64,000 nt of DNA from UBA2970 sp965221075 (GCA_965221075.1 OZ244865.1:248001-312000), one strand, 5' to 3'; numbered from the stretch's first letter, positions 17,029-27,070 are shown. Notes: generated by a model from the sequence alone, not told the origin. Numbers and translations: made by a program.

Positions 17029-17954
17029 TTAAGTTGGTTGAACGCTTGTGGCCTGGTACTCTGCGAGCCGTGCCCTGGCACGCTTGATCTTCGCCAGGAT
17101 GTCTTCGCCCTTGGCAACCCGCCTGAAGGGCTTGGGATCGGCGTTGTGCTCTGCCAGGTGCCGCTGGATCGCGCTCTTCAGTTGAGAGAAGCTGGTGTAG
17201 CTCTAGTCTCGGACCGCAGTGGTCAGCTCGGCAAAGAACCGCTCGACCATGTTGAGCCAGGAGCTCGATGTCGGAGTGAAGTGCATCGTGATCCTCGGAT
17301 GCTTGGCCATCCAGGCCCTGACCTTGGCGTGCTTGTGCGTAGCGTAGTTGTCGGCGATGATGTGGATGGCCAGCCCGTCGGGGGTTTCGCGGTCGATCTG
17401 CTTGAGGAAGCGCAGCCACTCTACGTGCGTGTGCCTGCTTTCCAGACACTGAATCTGCTTGCCGTCCAGGTAGTTCATCGCCGCAAGGAGCGTGATCGTT
17501 CCGTGCCGGTACTAGTCGTGCGTCTGGGTGCGGATGTGCCCCATGCCCAGCGGCAGTCCCGGCTGGGTGCGTTGCAGCGCCTGGATCTGCGACTGCTCGT
17601 CGGAGCAGTACACCACGGATTTCTCCGGCGGATCCAGGTACAGGCCCACGACATCCCGGAACTTCTCCTCGAACTCGGGATCGTTGGAGAGCTTGAATTT
17701 GCGCTTGAGGTGGGGCTTGAGGCCGTGTGCCCGCCAGATTATTCTGACGCTGGAGGCTGAAATGCCGACCTGGGCCGCCGTGATCCGGGTGCTGCGTCGC
17801 TTGATGCCTGGAGCACGCTGGCCCGCCAGCTCGACCACTTCCTGGGGAATGCTCGGCTTGACGCCCCGGCCCTTGCGATCCACCAGGCCATCGAGCCCCT
17901 CCTTGGCGAAGCGCTGCGACCACTTGCACGCAGTCTGCTGCGAGGTTCCTGAGG
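17029..17954 (-). pseudogene. IS630-family transposase, N-truncated, two in-frame TAG codons
   Basis: The reading frame begins inside the winged-helix DNA-binding part (GTSQQTACKWSQRFAKEG). It continues through the DDE domain: DEQSQIQ, then IIADNYATHKHAKV, then PTSSSWLNMVERFFAEL, ending near ARLAEYQATSVQP. It is cut by TAG at 17512-17514 and TAG at 17203-17205, both directly after a GAC codon, without any change of frame. The missing start is where the IS3-type element abuts. Non-functional unless TAG is read through. Confidence 0.8.
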
Positions 17955-18061
17955 TGGTCGGGGTCGTTTGGACAGATTGGGAGCATAACTAAGGATTGCT
18001 CCCGTGTTGATCAAATGCCCTTGTCCCTTTGCCGCAGGGTCCTTTGTCTGGACTGGTTGGA

Positions 18062-18949
18062 TCAAGCCGATTCCAGGATCGCGCCGCCGTCCGCGTGCAG
18101 GGAGCGTAGCGACCGGAACGCGGTCGGCGGCGGCCGCCGACCTTCGAAGTACACCTCTGCGGGCGTCCGTCCGTCCAACGCTAGATGCGGGCGTCCGTGG
18201 TTGTAATGGGTCATCCATGACGCAATCACCTGGCGCGCGTGGCGCCCGCCATCCAGCTCTTCCAGATACACCGCCTCGTACTTCAGCGACCGCCACAGCC
18301 GCTCGATGAACCGGTTGTCGATCCAGCGGCCCCGGCCGTCCATGCTGATGCGCACACCCGCTTCCGTCAGCGCCCCGACATAAGCCTCGCTCGTGAACTG
18401 GCTGCCCTGGTCCGTGTTCGAGATGAGCGGTGGGCCATACCGTTCCAGCGCCTCGGCGAGCGCGCTCACGCAGAATCCCACCTCCAGCGTATTGTCCAGC
18501 TCCCACGCCAGCACGAACCGGCTCGCCCAGTCCATGATCGCCACCAGGTACAGATACCCGCCTCGCACCGGAACGTAGGTGATGTCCGCGCAGATCACCT
18601 CCCCTGGCTGGATATGTTCAAGGCCACCAAGGAGATACGGGTAGATCCGGTGCCCTGGCTGCGGCTTCGACGTACGCGGTCCCGGATACACCGTCCGCCA
18701 GTTCACCACCGCCATCAGGCTACGCGCCAGCGCCCGGCCCACCTCGTAGCCCTCGCGCTTCAGATGCAGGCTCACGCGGCGCGTCCCGTAGTAGGGGAAC
18801 TCCATGTACAGACGGTCCACCTGCAGCTGAAGCGAAAGGAGCTGCTCGTCCGCCAGCTTGGGTTCGTAGTACAGCGACGAGCGGCTCACACCCGTCAGTT
18901 GGCACTTCCGTGACAGCGTCATGCTCTCGTCTTCGCGGATCAGCCTCAC
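18062..18949 (-). CDS. IS3-family transposase OrfB
   Basis: 295 residues if started at GTG 18949. It has the HTH_21-like region (PYYGTRRVSLHLKREG) and the rve integrase core with DDE residues in CADITYVPV, SNTDQGSQFTS and DNRFIERLWRSLKYE. The catalytic set looks complete. It is normally made as an OrfA-OrfB fusion: a T8 tract (A8 at 18984-18991 on the plus strand) near the end of orfA allows a -1 shift that reads directly into this frame. Confidence 0.92.
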   Translation of the reverse strand: MRLIREDESMTLSRKCQLTGVSRSSLYYEPKLADEQLLSLQLQVDRLYMEFPYYGTRRVSLHLKREGYEVGRALARSLMAVVNWRTVYPGPRTSKPQPGHRIYPYLLGGLEHIQPGEVICADITYVPVRGGYLYLVAIMDWASRFVLAWELDNTLEVGFCVSALAEALERYGPPLISNTDQGSQFTSEAYVGALTEAGVRISMDGRGRWIDNRFIERLWRSLKYEAVYLEELDGGRHARQVIASWMTHYNHGRPHLALDGRTPAEVYFEGRRPPPTAFRSLRSLHADGGAILESA

Positions 18950-19245
18950 CTTCTCGCGCCTCCCAAGCGTTTCAAACCCTGCGAAAAAAAATCCCGCTCC
19001 ACCGTCAGCTCGCCGATCCGCGCGTATAGCGTCTCGACCAGCCGCTCCGTCTCACGGTCGGTTCCATTCCTTCCGTGGTGGGCGAACACCTCCAGAAGCC
19101 CGTCGTGTGCCTCCGCATTCCACTTGCTCACCTGGTTCGGTGTGACTCCGTGGCGCGCCGCTATCGAACGTACCGTCTCGTCGACTCGAAGGGCTTCGAG
19201 CACTACCCTCCGCTTGAATGCCGGGGTGAACTTCCGTCTCTTCAT
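18946..19245 (-). CDS. IS3-family OrfA (HTH protein)
   Basis: 99 residues: a helix-turn-helix (SIAARHGVTPNQVSKWN) then a leucine-rich coiled coil (LVETLYARIGELTVERDFF). It binds the IS ends and, with OrfB after -1 frameshifting, forms the transposase. Stop and OrfB start overlap (GTGA). Confidence 0.9.
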   Translation of the reverse strand: MKRRKFTPAFKRRVVLEALRVDETVRSIAARHGVTPNQVSKWNAEAHDGLLEVFAHHGRNGTDRETERLVETLYARIGELTVERDFFSQGLKRLGGARR

Positions 19246-19302
19246 TGACAGTCTCCTTGGTCCGAAATCTTCCTTAGCAGACTGTCCAAATTTCCTCGAC
19301 CA

Positions 19303-19711
19303 CTACTGCGGTGGGTGGTTCCTGCTGTGGAGACGAAGACGGTTCCGCTGGTCCTGAGCCGGGGATGCAGCAGCCATGCGGAAAGGTCGTCGATGGCGCT
19401 CTCGACGAGGATGGCGACGACGGGCCGGGAGCGGTCCACCGGCAGCCAGAAGCCGCCGCGGTCATTGTGCGAGCCACGGGCCATGCCCCGGTAGCGGGAG
19501 CAGTCGGGGCGCACGAGCGTCCCGACGATCTCGGCTCCGGTGGGATTGCGCTGGGCATCGGTGCACTGGAAGAGGGCGTTGCGGCGGTGGTCGGCGAAGA
19601 CCAGTCCCAGCTGGTGGCAGCGGGACAGGAGTCGATCGGGCAGGGAGCGGACCGAGACCAGGTAGTTCCTGACGACGGGCCGGCCGGTCTCGCTGGGACG
19701 GGGCAGGCTCA
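19303..19711 (-). pseudogene. Fragment of the transposon toprim gene
   Basis: About 410 bp nearly identical to the middle of the toprim gene at 48496-48905 of this window. The frame contains RYRGMARGS, GGFWLPVDRSRPVVAILVESAIDDLSAWLLHP and VSTAGTTHR. Both ends are missing: one at the IS3-type element, one at the IS630 right end. It shows that a second copy of the 4.1-kb array transposon once existed here, in the opposite orientation. Confidence 0.85.
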
Positions 19712-19746
19712 GCTATTATCAATATATATTAGGAGCAGGACACTAG

Positions 19747-19970
19747 CGTAAGACAGACGGATGCCCTCAGAGGTGTACTTCGAAGAGCTGCGGCTGTCGC
19801 TGACCGCGTTCCGGTTGCGACGCTCTCTGTACGCGGACGGCGGCGCGATCCTGGAATCGGCTTGACCAAACAAGTCGAAACGAGGGACCCTGCGGCAAGG
19901 AGACAAGGGCATCTGACCAACACGGGAGCAATCCTTGGTTTTGCTTCCGATCTGTCCGAACGCCCCCCCA
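19747..19970 (+). pseudogene. 3' end of a second IS3-family element
   Basis: Encodes the last 30 or so OrfB residues (SEVYFEELRLSLTAFRL to GGAILESA). It continues through the same 3' untranslated segment as the intact IS3, to an IRR-like end at about 19970 (ATCTGTCCGAACGCCCCCCCA). It lies 134 bp upstream of cas3 and points towards it, so outward transcription from it could reach the cas operon. Confidence 0.8.
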
Positions 19971-20103
19971 TGTCATTTTCGGTCCACTCAAGGGTGGTTT
20001 CCGGTTTGCCGATGCCGGTTGGGAGACTGACTTCGCACCGAAGCGAATTGGGAGTCGCTTTTTGGGTCTCGATCTGTACCCTTTGCCGGAGCCCCAGGTG
20101 GTG

Positions 20104-22965
20104 ATGCCAGTCGTCCATTTTACCGACGCGTTCGAGGCACTGACTGGACATCGGCCCTTTCCATGGCAGCAGCGGTTGTTTGACGACTGGCTGTCAAAAG
20201 GCCGGTTGCCTGCGGCTATCGATATTCCCACCGGGCTCGGCAAGACAGCCGTAATGGCGGTCTGGCTGCTTGCGCGAGCGTCCGGTGCCGACCTCCCTCG
20301 AAGGCTGGTCTATATCGTTGATCGCCGGGCGGTGGTCGATCAGGCTACAGGGTTTGCCGAACATCTGCGGGAAGCTCTGTCGAAGCACGTGCGACTCGAG
20401 ACGGTACGACGGGGCCTCGGGCTTTACGAGGAGCGATTGCGCAATCTACCGATCTCCACGCTCCGAGGCCGACACGCAGATAACCGGGAATGGATGGCCG
20501 ATCCAACGGCCCCGGCGATCATCGTTGGCACCGTGGACATGGTTGGCTCGCGTCTGCTGTTCGAGGGTTATGGAGTTTCTCGCCGCATGCGGCCCTACAC
20601 GGCAGGGCTGCTCGGCAGCGATACCCTCGCGATGCTGGACGAGGCCCATCTCGCAGGCCCTTTCGAGCGTCTGCTTCAGGCAATCGAGGAGGGTCAGCGC
20701 GTATGCCCGACCCGTGCAGCAGGAGACGGCCGGACCGCTTTTTCCGGACGAGAGGCGGGTGTCGGCTTACCGCCGCCGCTCCGCGTTCTTCCGCTTTCAG
20801 CCACCCTGGGGCGCGGTACCAGGCGGGAACCCTTTGGCCTCGATCGCGACGATCGGAAGAACAAGACAGTCCGATCGCGGCTGGAGGCAAACAAGCGTTT
20901 GACAGTCGAGAATCTCGAAAAAGGTTCGATTCTGGCTGATGTGCTGTCCGATCGAGCCTGGTGTCTGATGCAGGCCGAATCCGAAACTTCCGGGAGGCCA
21001 CAGAGCGTAGCGGTCTATTGCGACCGCCGAACCGATGCGGAGAGAGTCGCCGAAAACCTGCGCAAGCGGCCAAAGAGAGACAATCGCAAGGAAGAGGAGC
21101 GGATCGAGGTGATCCTATTCGTCGGCGGCCGCCGTGTGTACGAGAGGCAGTCGGCTGCTCATGAGTTGCAGCGATACGGTCTGATCGGCGATGACGGAAC
21201 CTATCGTGAAAAGCCTGTTTTCCTCGTCGCCACATCGGCCGGCGAGGTGGGGGTAGATCTCGACGCAAACCACATGGTCTGCGATCTCGTCGCCTGGGAG
21301 CGCATGGTGCAACGTCTCGGCCGCGTGAATCGGCGCGGCACAGGCAAGGCACGGATCCTGGTCATAGACCAGGGCCGGCCCGACGAGAAGAAAGGTGGCG
21401 AGGATGACGCCCGTCGCCATGTAGCTTCGCGTACGCTTTTCGACGCTCTGGCGCGGGATGGAACCGGCGAATGTCAGGCTAGCCCGGCGGCCTTGAAGGC
21501 TCTTGCCGACAACCCGGCTCATTACAAATGTATCGAGGACGCAACGACATGCATGCCGCTATACCCGGAACTCACCCGCCCATTGGTGGATGCCTGGGCA
21601 ATGACTTCGCTCGAAGAACATGCTGGTCGGCCGAGGGTGGGGCCGTGGTTGAGGGGATGGGTGGATGGCGACGAGCCGCAGACTGTCCTGATTTGGCGCC
21701 GGTACCTGCCGCTGCGCTTCCTGGCGAACGGCGACGAATTGAAAGCGGCGAAGATGCAGGATATCCAGGCATACTTTGCGGCGGCGGCGCCTCAGACGGT
21801 AGAACTGCTGGAGACTGAAACCCGGCGCGTCGTTGATTGGCTTAAAAAACGGGCAAGTAAGCTTCTGGACCAACTCAAACAGGCGGCGTCATCATCGACC
21901 GATGCCGCCGCTGACGTGGATGACAAGGAAGATGAGGCTGAACGTATAGCATTGCTGGCTCCGCTGACCCAGGGCGGCCCTATCGCCTTCCTGCTTGACA
22001 GCGCAAACCGGCCGGACCGGAAGGCGACCGTTCTGAGTCTGGTGGACATCTCCACACGATCGACGAAGGAGCTTCAGGCCAGCCTCGCCGGCAAGCGCCT
22101 TGTCGTAGATGCCCGATTCGGGGGGATCGAATTGGGTCTTCTGAAGATCAATGGCGTCAGCGATAAGCCTATTGCCACGATCGAGGACAATTGGGGCAAG
22201 CGGGACGACGATCCAGAGGGACACCCGTGGAATTTCAGGGTGGAGGCCCAGGGTGAAAGAGATCAGGATCTTCAGGTCGGCGACACCAACAGCGGTCCCG
22301 ACGGTTGGAGTGATGTAATCCACGTTCCCTATTGCAATTCAGCCGAGGGCAAGCCGATATCCTGGCTGGTTGTCCGAAAGCGGCGCGGTCCGGGTGAGAG
22401 CGAAGACGCGCGTGCGGTCGCCCGCAAAGCGCAGCACCTCGACGAACATCAGCGATGGGCCAGTCAGGAAGCGGCACGCATTGCCGACGAGCTGGACCTT
22501 TACGAGGCTGACAAGGCGATGCTGGTTGCGGCCGCTCGTCATCACGACAACGGCAAGAGTGCTTCGCGCTGGCAACGGGCCTTCGGTGCTAAAGCGGACA
22601 AGGGGCCTTTCGCGAAGACGGCGAACTCTCACAATTTAACTTTGCTAGACGGCTTCAGACACGAATTCAAATCTGCGCTTGACGCAGAGAGAGGAGGGCT
22701 TGAGGGAATAGAGAGCACCGATCCGCACTTTGATCTTGCATTGCACTTGATCGCCGCGCATCATGGATACGCAAGGCCCGCTATCGGTGTCGGCGGATAC
22801 GACGATCTGCCGCCGAGCTCGGCAGAAGCCAGCGCGCATGCCATTGCAGTGCGCTTCGCGCGCCTGCAACGGAAATACGGTCCCTGGGGCCTCGCTTGGT
22901 GGGAGGCGCTGCTTCGAGCCGCCGATCAGCGCGCCTCCCGGCGGCTCGAAAAGGAGGAGGACTGA
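20104..22965 (+). CDS. cas3: Cas3, type I-G (I-U): helicase with C-terminal HD nuclease
   Basis: 953 residues from ATG 20104, chosen over an upstream TTG because AGGTGG precedes it. Superfamily 2 helicase parts come first: IPTGLGKT (Walker A, about 41-48), LDEAH (about 178-182), LPLSATLG and the VQRLGRVNRRG motif VI. The HD nuclease is at the C-terminus (ARHHDNGKSASRW near 813, AAHHG near 885). This order, the reverse of most Cas3 proteins, is characteristic of the I-U/I-G subtype. It unwinds and degrades DNA recruited by the crRNA complex. It is the first gene of a tight four-gene effector operon. Confidence 0.95.
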   Translation: MPVVHFTDAFEALTGHRPFPWQQRLFDDWLSKGRLPAAIDIPTGLGKTAVMAVWLLARASGADLPRRLVYIVDRRAVVDQATGFAEHLREALSKHVRLETVRRGLGLYEERLRNLPISTLRGRHADNREWMADPTAPAIIVGTVDMVGSRLLFEGYGVSRRMRPYTAGLLGSDTLAMLDEAHLAGPFERLLQAIEEGQRVCPTRAAGDGRTAFSGREAGVGLPPPLRVLPLSATLGRGTRREPFGLDRDDRKNKTVRSRLEANKRLTVENLEKGSILADVLSDRAWCLMQAESETSGRPQSVAVYCDRRTDAERVAENLRKRPKRDNRKEEERIEVILFVGGRRVYERQSAAHELQRYGLIGDDGTYREKPVFLVATSAGEVGVDLDANHMVCDLVAWERMVQRLGRVNRRGTGKARILVIDQGRPDEKKGGEDDARRHVASRTLFDALARDGTGECQASPAALKALADNPAHYKCIEDATTCMPLYPELTRPLVDAWAMTSLEEHAGRPRVGPWLRGWVDGDEPQTVLIWRRYLPLRFLANGDELKAAKMQDIQAYFAAAAPQTVELLETETRRVVDWLKKRASKLLDQLKQAASSSTDAAADVDDKEDEAERIALLAPLTQGGPIAFLLDSANRPDRKATVLSLVDISTRSTKELQASLAGKRLVVDARFGGIELGLLKINGVSDKPIATIEDNWGKRDDDPEGHPWNFRVEAQGERDQDLQVGDTNSGPDGWSDVIHVPYCNSAEGKPISWLVVRKRRGPGESEDARAVARKAQHLDEHQRWASQEAARIADELDLYEADKAMLVAAARHHDNGKSASRWQRAFGAKADKGPFAKTANSHNLTLLDGFRHEFKSALDAERGGLEGIESTDPHFDLALHLIAAHHGYARPAIGVGGYDDLPPSSAEASAHAIAVRFARLQRKYGPWGLAWWEALLRAADQRASRRLEKEED

Positions 22966-23852
22966 TGGCCGAAGCGTCCATCCCCGTTGATCTCAAGAAC
23001 CCTGGCCAGGTGTTTGCCTGCCTGGGTTTCCTTGAGGCTGCCGAAATACTGCTCGGCGAGGCAGGAGGTGGCTTCAACTGGCAGGATGAGAACGATGTTC
23101 GGTTCCGTCTCGCGGCGTTCGGCAGCGACGATCCGGTCGTGCGCGTACTGCGTTTTCTGGACGAGGCCGCGGTCACGTCTCTCGCTCCGGCAGGTTCCCT
23201 CCACGATACTCATAAATGGAAAGTCGAAACCAGGAAGACAGACTCCAAAGCATTTCCCTTCAGGGATACGGGACCGGATGTCCTGCCAGCGTGTCTGAGC
23301 GATAGAGCCGGCAACCATATCAGAATCGATCATTGGGGCGACCAGGCGCAAGCCCGGCGCGACAGGGTAAAATTCTGGGCTGGCTCCAATGGCTATCCGG
23401 GAGCGGGTCTGGTGCGCGATGCACTTGACCTGATTGACGGCCGGGCGGTCGATCATGCCCGCGATCCCTTCTCGCTGGATGTAGAGCAGAAAAGCGGTTT
23501 CCGCTTAGACTGGCGACGGGACTATGTTCCGATCGATGCCGGCTTCTCGCGCAACGCACACAAATCTGCTATGATCATGCGCGGCTATCCGATTGTCGAA
23601 CTCATGGCAGCCATCGGTCTTACCAATGCCCGACCGATTCGTCGCACAAAGCTGGAATATATCTATGGCGTCGCCGGACTCGTCGGCGAAGACTTGTACG
23701 ATCCGATTTTCCTGCGTGCGGCTCTTGGCACTGAAAGACCGCCATTTCCGGGAATGCCGTTTCGCTTGTTCAACATGCAATTGGATTGGCCCGGACAGGA
23801 AGGCCAGGCCCGTTGCATCACCAATATCACAGAGAAGGCTTTACCATCATGA
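22965..23852 (+). CDS. csb3: Csb3 (Cas8u2), type I-G effector large-subunit homologue
   Basis: 295 residues. The start overlaps the cas3 stop (TGATG) with AAGGAGGAGG in front. The opening PVDLKNPGQVFACLGFLEAAEIL is the recognisable N-terminal signature of Csb3 proteins; the rest is poorly conserved, as usual. It sits between cas3 and csb1, which matches the I-G order. It is expected to act as the Cas8-like subunit for PAM recognition in the surveillance complex. Confidence 0.85.
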   Translation: MAEASIPVDLKNPGQVFACLGFLEAAEILLGEAGGGFNWQDENDVRFRLAAFGSDDPVVRVLRFLDEAAVTSLAPAGSLHDTHKWKVETRKTDSKAFPFRDTGPDVLPACLSDRAGNHIRIDHWGDQAQARRDRVKFWAGSNGYPGAGLVRDALDLIDGRAVDHARDPFSLDVEQKSGFRLDWRRDYVPIDAGFSRNAHKSAMIMRGYPIVELMAAIGLTNARPIRRTKLEYIYGVAGLVGEDLYDPIFLRAALGTERPPFPGMPFRLFNMQLDWPGQEGQARCITNITEKALPS

Positions 23853-24877
23853 TTGAATTCGACGCTGATTTCGCCAAGCTCTGCGCCAACGATCCCGGTG
23901 GCCCGGTTGCGCTGACGATGCGCCAGAAACTGCTGCCAGCAGAAGGCAGAGATGCTGTGATCTTTCCTCCGACCTACGCTAGCGTAGGTTACAATATCGA
24001 CACGCTTTCCGATGGCACGAAGGTCGCTACTGTCGACAGCGTCGGCTCCCAAGCGAACCGTATGGAGCCGGTTTTCGAGGAAGAGCAGTATGCTGGCCTG
24101 GTGCCCAAGGTGACGATCACCTACGGCGACAACCGGTCCATCTCCATTCTGCAGGCGGGACACCGGCTGGGCGATGCACTCATTCGGTCGTCAGAGCTTG
24201 CCGAAGACGCCCACACCGCGTTCACCGAATTTCACAAAAAGGGAGACGCCAGCGCCATTGCTAAGCTGGCACCCACCTCGCTGGTCTTCGGTGTCTGGGA
24301 TTCGCGCGATACGCAGGCCAAGCTACCGAGTGTCGTGCAGTCGGTCATCCGCGCCTGGAATGTCGATAAGCTTAGCCGGTCGGCACAATATTCGCCGCCG
24401 GTAGACTATGCCGAACTCGAGGTTTTTAGCGATGCTGAGAAGGCGAAGCAAGAAGGTAACAAGAAGAGTCTACTCGCACAACGCGGCTTCGTGCACGTGC
24501 CGGCGACAGAGGGCCATGGTGGGATCTTGGTCCATGGCGAAATCCTCCGCACCGTGACCGTCAATCTGGTGGTGCTGCGCCGACTCAGCAAAGTCGTTCC
24601 AGCTTTGGGCAGATACATACTTGGCCTCGCGCTGGTTGCCGCGACCGCGCCATTCGACGGTTTCCTGCGTCAGGGCTGCCTCCTAACCCCCGATCCCGAC
24701 GCGTCGGCATCGTGGGTGGCAGTCGGCCGCGACGGCAGAAGGGAAGAGGTCGCTCTGGACCCTGATGCCGTTCTCGCTTTTGCGAAGGAGGCAGCGAAAA
24801 AGTTCGTCGTGGGCAAAGAACGCATCGCCAAGTTCGAGAAGAGTCGGGCTAAGAGCGACACGAAAAAGAAGGTTTGA
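23849..24877 (+). CDS. csb1: Csb1 (Cas7), type I-G crRNA backbone subunit
   Basis: 342 residues from ATG 23849 (ATGA overlap with csb3). Hallmarks of Csb1 (GSU0053 group) are visible: DSVGSQANRMEP, a TSLVFGVWDSRDTQAKLP segment and a basic C-terminal tail. Several copies should line the crRNA as the Cas7 backbone. Length and synteny are normal. Confidence 0.92.
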   Translation: MIEFDADFAKLCANDPGGPVALTMRQKLLPAEGRDAVIFPPTYASVGYNIDTLSDGTKVATVDSVGSQANRMEPVFEEEQYAGLVPKVTITYGDNRSISILQAGHRLGDALIRSSELAEDAHTAFTEFHKKGDASAIAKLAPTSLVFGVWDSRDTQAKLPSVVQSVIRAWNVDKLSRSAQYSPPVDYAELEVFSDAEKAKQEGNKKSLLAQRGFVHVPATEGHGGILVHGEILRTVTVNLVVLRRLSKVVPALGRYILGLALVAATAPFDGFLRQGCLLTPDPDASASWVAVGRDGRREEVALDPDAVLAFAKEAAKKFVVGKERIAKFEKSRAKSDTKKKV

Positions 24878-24880
24878 GCC

Positions 24881-27070
24881 GTGGCGCGTGCGCTTCTCAT
24901 TACTGTCAGGTTTTACGAAGGCCGTTACCACGGACTCGGCAGCTGGCCTCCTGCGCCGGCCAGACTGTACCAGGCACTGATGGCAGGCGCGGCGGATGGT
25001 GCGACAGTGCCGGAGGCGACGCTGGAGGCACTGAACTGGCTGGAACAGTTGCGGCCGCCGCTCATCGCAGCTCCGCGCGGTACGCGGGGACAGAGTTACA
25101 AGGCCTTCGTTCCCAACAACGATCTCGATGCCGTCCTTTCCAGGAAGAAAGTTACTCATATCGAGGATGCGGTAGCTTCGATTCGGGTTCGCAAGACGAT
25201 TCGTCCCATCCTGTTCGATGTTGCTGCGCCGGTCCTTTATTGCTGGCACTTCGAAGGCGACGAAAGGCATGCGTCGGTGCTGTGCGGGGCGGCCAAATCC
25301 CTGTATCGGCTTGGTCGAGGAAGCGACATGGCGTGGGCCAATGCGGAAATACTCGACCGGGACATGGCGGAGGGACAACTATCTGACCATGGAGGCATTG
25401 TCTATCGTCCGTTGTCAGGTGGCGGTGGCAGTGGCGGCCGCGATCTGCTCTGCCCGCTACCGGGAACGGGCCAGAGTCTCGTGGCCCGCTTCATCGGGAT
25501 GCGCAACCGATTCCGTAGCGGTGGCAACAACCGCAGGCCGGTCTGTGTCTTTGTTCAGCCGTCCAAATCGCTGTTCGAAAGCGTCACTTACGAAGCACCT
25601 CCTCACCGACTTGTGTTTTCGCTACGGGAGGGGAACACACGTGCCGGTTTCGCACCGCGACAGTTGAACGAGGCGGTGGTGCTAGTCACCGAGGTGCGTG
25701 ATCGGGCAGCGAAGCGGCTGTGCGAAACGTCACCGGCTTTGACAGACGATGTAGAGCGGTTCCTGGTCGGACGAAGCGCGACGGACGCGGACAAAGCATC
25801 TCGAGTTCGGATTGTGCCAGTACCGTCGGTCGGTCATTCCCATGCCGATATGATGGTCCGTAGGATCGCGGTCTATGTGCCGCAGCCCTGCCCGCTGCGG
25901 GTGGGTGATCTCTCCTGGGCTTTTGCCCAGGTAGCTTGGACCAACTCCGACCGCGTCGTCGTCAGCGAATTGCAGCGCGCGAATGACGATGATATGGCAG
26001 AACGCTACGAGAGCACTGCACGGTGTTGGCGGAGCGTGACTCCGCTGGCGCTCGGTCCGGCGCGCCTGCGGCGTCTCGACCCTGCCCGCACAAGAAAAGA
26101 GTCCAAGGGTGGGAGCGAACGGGCAAGCGAGGAGGCACTAGCCTGTGGTGCCGTTGTTCAGGCGCTGCGCCATGTCGGCGTCCGAGTTTGTCCAGTCGAT
26201 GTGCGCGTGCAACGGGAGCCATTCCACTCCCGAGGTGCACGAGCGGAAGCCTTTGCCGCCAGCACGCGTTTCCCCAAGGATTCGTTGTGGCATGTTGAGG
26301 TCACCTTTGCCGAGCCTATGACCGGTCCGCTTGTGCTGGGAAACGGACGATATTTGGGGCTCGGGCTTATGCAACCGAACGAGCCGATGCCGGGCGTGCT
26401 GGTCTTTGGGATCGGACAAGGGCTCGCAGACGCAGCGGAGCCCTCCCTTGTTGCCCACGCAGCGCGCCGGGCGATGATGGCACGGGTGCAGGCCAGACTG
26501 CCGCGAGGCAGGAAACTGCCCGCCTATGTCAGCGGCCACGAAGAAGATGGGCGACCGGCCGACAGTGGACAGCACCGGCACCTTGCCGTCGTTGCCGACC
26601 TGGAGCGACGGCGCATCCTCTATATCGCGCCGAACCATATGCAGCGCGGCGGTGTGTGCTGGCGTAACATCTCGGCGGTCCATAGGCAAACCGAACAGGC
26701 CCTACAGGGCATGGATATCCTTCGCGCCGGAAAGGCTGGTCGGCTGTCCGTCTCGTCGGCTACGCTTGATGCGGACACCGATGCGCTGTTCGCACCGTCG
26801 CGTATCTGGCTCAGCATCACCGACTACTCGGTTACCCGCCATCGCCGTCGACTCTCTGACGAGGAGGCGTTAAGAGCCGATGTGCTAGGCGAACTCCGGC
26901 GTATCGGCTGGCCGACGCCGCGGTCGGTGACGGTTCTTGCTGTGCGGCGCGGGTCGCCCGGTGGACTATCCGGCCGGTTCCGAATTACTTTTGCAACCGC
27001 GCAGGCCGGGCCTCTACTACTGGGGCGCAGCGCACACAAGGGTGGTGGCCTGTTTGCCAGTGCCGACTGA
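24881..27070 (+). CDS. csb2: Csb2, Cas5-Cas6 fusion of type I-G
   Basis: 729 residues from GTG 24881, 3 nt after csb1. The N-terminal Cas5-like RAMP is recognisable from ITVRFYEGRYHGLGSWPPAPARLYQAL. The C-terminal Cas6-like part ends in the glycine-rich loop AGPLLLGRSAHKGGGLF. It should cap the 5' handle and cut the repeat RNA. There is no separate cas6 in the window, so this is the only candidate to process the array at 41-57 kb. The family usually has 500-600 residues, so this copy is on the long side. Confidence 0.92.
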   Translation: MARALLITVRFYEGRYHGLGSWPPAPARLYQALMAGAADGATVPEATLEALNWLEQLRPPLIAAPRGTRGQSYKAFVPNNDLDAVLSRKKVTHIEDAVASIRVRKTIRPILFDVAAPVLYCWHFEGDERHASVLCGAAKSLYRLGRGSDMAWANAEILDRDMAEGQLSDHGGIVYRPLSGGGGSGGRDLLCPLPGTGQSLVARFIGMRNRFRSGGNNRRPVCVFVQPSKSLFESVTYEAPPHRLVFSLREGNTRAGFAPRQLNEAVVLVTEVRDRAAKRLCETSPALTDDVERFLVGRSATDADKASRVRIVPVPSVGHSHADMMVRRIAVYVPQPCPLRVGDLSWAFAQVAWTNSDRVVVSELQRANDDDMAERYESTARCWRSVTPLALGPARLRRLDPARTRKESKGGSERASEEALACGAVVQALRHVGVRVCPVDVRVQREPFHSRGARAEAFAASTRFPKDSLWHVEVTFAEPMTGPLVLGNGRYLGLGLMQPNEPMPGVLVFGIGQGLADAAEPSLVAHAARRAMMARVQARLPRGRKLPAYVSGHEEDGRPADSGQHRHLAVVADLERRRILYIAPNHMQRGGVCWRNISAVHRQTEQALQGMDILRAGKAGRLSVSSATLDADTDALFAPSRIWLSITDYSVTRHRRRLSDEEALRADVLGELRRIGWPTPRSVTVLAVRRGSPGGLSGRFRITFATAQAGPLLLGRSAHKGGGLFASAD

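Larger units (their letters stand above)
17955..19302 (-). mobile_element. IS3-family insertion sequence (about 1.35 kb)
   Basis: Ends are TGGTCGGGGTCGTTTGGACAG at the left and the inverse of TGGTCGAGGAAATTTGGACAG at the right, terminating in TG...CA. It holds orfA and orfB in the usual overlapping order. The flanks do not match each other (IS630 remnant on one side, toprim fragment on the other), so no target duplication survives, implying recombination after insertion. Confidence 0.85.
17011..19746. mobile_element. Disrupted IS630-type element with nested insertions
   Basis: The left end TAGTGTCCTGATTAC at 17011 and right end CAGGACACTAG (19736-19746) match the MITE ends. Between them lie a 5'-truncated transposase (17029-17954), an IS3-type element (17955-19302) and a foreign toprim gene fragment (19303-19711). 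At the right edge the sequence continues as an interrupted IS3 orfB, showing that this element inserted at a TA inside CTAG. Confidence 0.7.

Noticed and set aside
18062..19245. Broken IS3 transposase
   Set aside because: orfA and orfB are not a frameshift mutation: the T8 tract near the end of orfA allows the -1 shift normal in this family.
19971..19990. TGTCATTTTCGG as the left end of a cas-carrying transposon
   Set aside because: Only about 9 of the first 12 bases fit the right-end pattern, and the internal GAT..TCC positions are absent. It also abuts the IS3 end, so the match is too weak.
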